Source: Hyphomicrobiales bacterium (GTDB lineage: Bacteria; Pseudomonadota; Alphaproteobacteria; Rhizobiales; Rhizobiaceae). From it: a DNA stretch of 64,000 bases. Below the pieces are notes generated by a model, which did no database searches, was not told the DNA's origin, and saw only the letters and a list, made by a program, of their open reading frames with translations. Position 1 is the stretch's first letter. Every line of letters begins with the position of its first letter. The position numbers and the translations under genes were made by a program. Where the stretch lies: positions 62,001-126,000 of the forward strand of contig UBJR01000017.1 of assembly GCA_900465675.1 (NCBI GenBank), given 5' to 3'. This document shows, piece by piece, positions 63,340-64,000 of this stretch.

Positions 63340-64000
63340 ACACGAAGCCAATGTACACCGCTCCTGAGAGCAGGGATGAAAAGGCGTGGCTTAAAATCCT
63401 TGCAAAATATCGCACGCCGCATGCGGGCCGGAGCGTATTTGAGCTGGTGGTCACAGCCATCCCGTTCGCCGCCTTCTGGACGCTGACCTGGTTGGCGGTC
63501 CATTACGGCTTCTGGTGGGGTTTGGTCCTGATCATGCCTGCAGCGGGATTTCTGCTACGGCTATTCATGATCCAGCACGATTGCGGCCACGGCTCCTTTT
63601 TCGCCCGGCGGCACTTCGATGACTGGACAGGCCGTGTTTTAGGCGTCCTTACCCTGACCCCGTATGATTACTGGCGCAGGGCGCACGCTGCGCATCACGC
63701 GTCAGCCGGCAATCTCGATGAGCGGGGCGTCGGAGACATCACCACTCTTACTGTGACGGAATATTATGAACGGTCTCGGTGGGGACGGGTCGGCTATCGT
63801 CTCTACCGGCATCCACTGGTGATGTTTGGCATAGGCCCGGCTTGGCTCTTCCTGTTTCAGCAGCGCCTGCCGATGGGCATGATGCGCAATGGCATGCTGC
63901 CATGGGTGTCGACGATGGCCACCAATGTCGCAGTTGTCGCGATTGCCGCGCTCCTGATCTGGGTGATCGGCCCTGTCTCCTTTCTAATCGTCCACCTACC
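63336..64000 (+). CDS. Fatty acid desaturase, cut by the window end
   Basis: The ATG at 63336 overlaps the previous stop. The 221 residues visible have membrane helices at about 34-75 and 160-215. Two of the three histidine boxes are present: HDCGHGS (around residue 86) and RRAHAAHH (around residue 120). These bind the diiron centre that inserts a double bond into acyl chains. The third box would lie beyond the window. It is a membrane-bound desaturase of the omega-type group. The next stretch is not visible, so completeness cannot be judged. Its proximity to the glycan cluster suggests a lipid-linked or membrane-lipid context, by inference. Confidence 0.88.
   Translation, partial: MNTKPMYTAPESRDEKAWLKILAKYRTPHAGRSVFELVVTAIPFAAFWTLTWLAVHYGFWWGLVLIMPAAGFLLRLFMIQHDCGHGSFFARRHFDDWTGRVLGVLTLTPYDYWRRAHAAHHASAGNLDERGVGDITTLTVTEYYERSRWGRVGYRLYRHPLVMFGIGPAWLFLFQQRLPMGMMRNGMLPWVSTMATNVAVVAIAALLIWVIGPVSFLIVHL

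Noticed and set aside
1-64000. CRISPR arrays, tRNA or rRNA genes, insertion sequences and phage genes
   Set aside because: I read for regular repeats, cloverleaf-like sequence, transposase motifs and integrase motifs and found none that could be supported.

Overview
The window looks like part of an accessory replicon or accessory chromosomal region of a Rhizobiaceae bacterium (Rhizobium, Agrobacterium or Sinorhizobium group). The evidence is rhizobial small-protein families (DUF982, DUF6894, a short DUF4167-like protein, PRC-barrel), GC-rich codon use, many class III cyclases and HWE-type kinases, and a large sugar-acid ABC transporter locus. I see no rRNA, tRNA, replication, conjugation, insertion-sequence or CRISPR genes.

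Layout: (1) 0-8.4 kb is loosely packed with small orphan genes, a Crp/Fnr regulator, a DUF2231 plus sorbosone-dehydrogenase-like lipoprotein pair, and an LtrA-family membrane protein. (2) 9.1-20.3 kb is a coherent sugar-acid uptake and catabolism locus. A GntR/FCD regulator and three enolase-superfamily enzymes run leftward. A binding-protein ABC transporter, a fourth enolase-superfamily dehydratase and an RraA-like aldolase run rightward. (3) 20.5-29.4 kb holds a cyclase-TPR protein, a decayed two-component system, an OB-fold periplasmic protein, an RND efflux pair, an ArsB-type transporter and a PRC-barrel protein. (4) 29.6-33.1 kb is a gene graveyard of small orphan genes, a single-domain response regulator, and remnants of a PIN-domain toxin and of a HipB/HipA-like pair. 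(5) 33.1-39.4 kb has a Pycsar-effector-like membrane protein, divergent from a FecR-TPR-beta-barrel outer-membrane protein that is translationally coupled to a CHASE2 adenylate cyclase. (6) 39.4-40.7 kb has structured, terminator-rich intergenic DNA, one orphan gene and a frameshifted response regulator. (7) 40.8-49.4 kb is a complete, unusual chemosensory operon: a soluble receptor with two signalling tips, a triple-CheW protein, CheB, CheR, CheA, a small STAS-like protein, CheY and CheC. A PAS hybrid kinase and a LOV-HWE kinase follow. (8) 53.6-64 kb is a tightly coupled glycosyltransferase cluster in which three consecutive proteins fuse a glycosyltransferase to other enzymes: UDP-galactopyranose mutase, Gfo/Idh plus an MDR dehydrogenase, and a glycoside hydrolase. 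A small protein and a fatty-acid desaturase, cut by the window edge, follow.

The parts most likely to be under-described are the fused-glycosyltransferase cluster, the dual-tip receptor and triple-CheW chemosensory operon, and the grouping of a PycTM-like protein with a FecR-barrel/CHASE2-cyclase pair. Several pseudogenes were found by reading across stops and frameshifts. They show active decay of regulatory and toxin genes between the operons.
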